Assembly: GCA_017466965.1 (NCBI GenBank)
Contig: JAFTTD010000082.1
Span: 1-5,222, forward strand
Direction: 5' to 3'
DNA from: Bacteroidaceae bacterium
GTDB lineage: Bacteria > Bacteroidota > Bacteroidia > Bacteroidales > Bacteroidaceae
Length of the DNA: 5,222 bases
The notes under the pieces were generated by a model. That model searched no databases, was not told the origin of the DNA, and saw only the letters and a list, made by a program, of their open reading frames with translations. Of this stretch, positions 4,356 through 5,222 are shown piece after piece (within the stretch, counting starts at the first letter, position 1; each line of letters starts with the position of its first letter). The translations under genes were made by a program, and so were the position numbers.

Positions 4356-5222
4356 ATGAATTACAAGGAATGTATAGAATACTTGTATAACTGTGCGCCA
4401 TTGTTCCAGAATATTGGCAAGGATGCATACAAGGAAGGACTTGATAACACAATGGCGTTAGACAAGCATTTCAATCACCCACACAGGAAGTTTAAGTCTA
4501 TTCACATAGCTGGAACAAATGGTAAAGGTTCTTGTTCGCACACCATCGCATCCATACTTCAGTCGGCAGGATATAAAGTGGGACTTTATACATCTCCGCA
4601 CCTTGTTGATTTCAGAGAGAGAATAAGAATAAACGGAGAAATGATTCCTGAAGAATCGGTGATTGAATTCGTGACGAAGGAAAAAGAGTTCTTTGAGCCT
4701 TTGCATCCTTCTTTCTTTGAACTGACAACGGCCTTGGCTTTCAAACACTTCGCCGACAACAACATTGACATAGCTGTTGTAGAAACAGGATTGGGAGGCA
4801 GATTAGACTGCACCAATATAATAACTCCGGAACTATGCGTAATAACCAACATCAGTTTTGACCATACGCAATTTTTAGGCGACACCATTGAAAAAATAGC
4901 GAAAGAGAAAGCTGGTATTATTAAAAGCGGAGTGCCTGTTGTTATTGGTGAAAGTGTTCCCGAATCAAAAGAGGTATTTAATAAAAAGGCGGAAGAAGAA
5001 CAGGCACCAATAATTTTTGCTGATGAATCAGATGAGATAACAGGTTTTGAAATAACCAATATGAATGGAATTAGATATACGTCAAAGACTTTAGGTGTAT
5101 TTCATGGAGAACTTGGGGGCGAATATCAAATAAAAAATACAGCAACAATTATATCTGCAATTTCAGAATTAAGAAAGACGGGCATAAGTATATGCACAGA
5201 AAACATTATTGACGGATTTAAT
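4356..5222 (+). CDS. folC: Dihydrofolate synthase / folylpolyglutamate synthase, 5' part
   Basis: The frame stays open for 289 codons and runs off the window; the family is usually 420-450 residues, so about the C-terminal third is missing. FolC joins L-glutamate to dihydropteroate and to folates with ATP, in the cytoplasm. The Mur-ligase-like ATP site is GTNGKGS (53-59). TSPHLVDFRERI (79-90), FFELTTALAF (120-129), and ETGLGGRLDCTN (143-154) are strong FolC signatures. ISFDHTQFLG (166-175) and EKAGI (184-188) follow, and Lys185 is the position of the modified lysine in this family. In-frame TAA at 4347-4349 makes the ATG at 4356 the first possible start; an ATG at 4351 leads directly to a stop. 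No Shine-Dalgarno or clear TAnnTTTG is seen, so its promoter is unidentified. The second domain needed to judge integrity lies outside the window. Confidence 0.95.
   Translation, partial: MNYKECIEYLYNCAPLFQNIGKDAYKEGLDNTMALDKHFNHPHRKFKSIHIAGTNGKGSCSHTIASILQSAGYKVGLYTSPHLVDFRERIRINGEMIPEESVIEFVTKEKEFFEPLHPSFFELTTALAFKHFADNNIDIAVVETGLGGRLDCTNIITPELCVITNISFDHTQFLGDTIEKIAKEKAGIIKSGVPVVIGESVPESKEVFNKKAEEEQAPIIFADESDEITGFEITNMNGIRYTSKTLGVFHGELGGEYQIKNTATIISAISELRKTGISICTENIIDGFN

Noticed and set aside
4458..5059. Minus-strand open frames opposite folC
   Set aside because: The plus strand encodes FolC signatures throughout this interval, so these frames are antisense shadows.

Overview
The window looks like chromosomal DNA from a member of the Bacteroidales, probably a Prevotella-like organism. 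The evidence is an AT-rich genome with very AT-rich spacers, matches to the Bacteroidota promoter -7 element (TAnnTTTG) in front of two genes, almost no Shine-Dalgarno sequences, and the overall look of the proteins. No sequence search was possible, so the genus is an inference.

Layout. Positions 1-1056 hold no convincing gene. A GC-richer block (about 61-215) gives way abruptly to an extremely AT-rich stretch. That stretch is sprinkled with copies of the octamer ATAGGGCA and carries a four-copy ATGGCA cluster with about one helical turn between copies. It ends in a convergent pair of 8-bp-period repeat arrays (907-983) and then a good promoter. Four co-directional plus-strand genes follow: nudC (NAD+ diphosphatase / NAD-cap hydrolase, 1057-1857), a ZIP-family metal transporter (2054-2806), a TrpB2-type tryptophan synthase beta chain (2882-4243), and folC (bifunctional dihydrofolate/folylpolyglutamate synthase, 4356 to beyond the window edge).

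The nudC-ZIP gap is filled by a second convergent set of short tandem repeats. The first unit of that set supplies the nudC stop codon. The ZIP-trpB gap has its own -7 promoter element and a 9-bp tandem repeat. The trpB-folC gap has a perfect 11-bp-stem hairpin.

The four genes do not form an obvious single pathway. NudC handles NAD(H) and NAD-capped RNA, the ZIP protein moves divalent metal, TrpB2 is a PLP enzyme making tryptophan from indole and serine with no trpA or other trp gene nearby, and FolC makes and glutamylates folates. They look like housekeeping genes in several transcription units. I see no defence system, mobile-element gene, tRNA, rRNA or CRISPR. The most unusual content is non-coding: the 8-bp-period arrays in opposing orientations on both sides of nudC, in which every unit contains a stop triplet.
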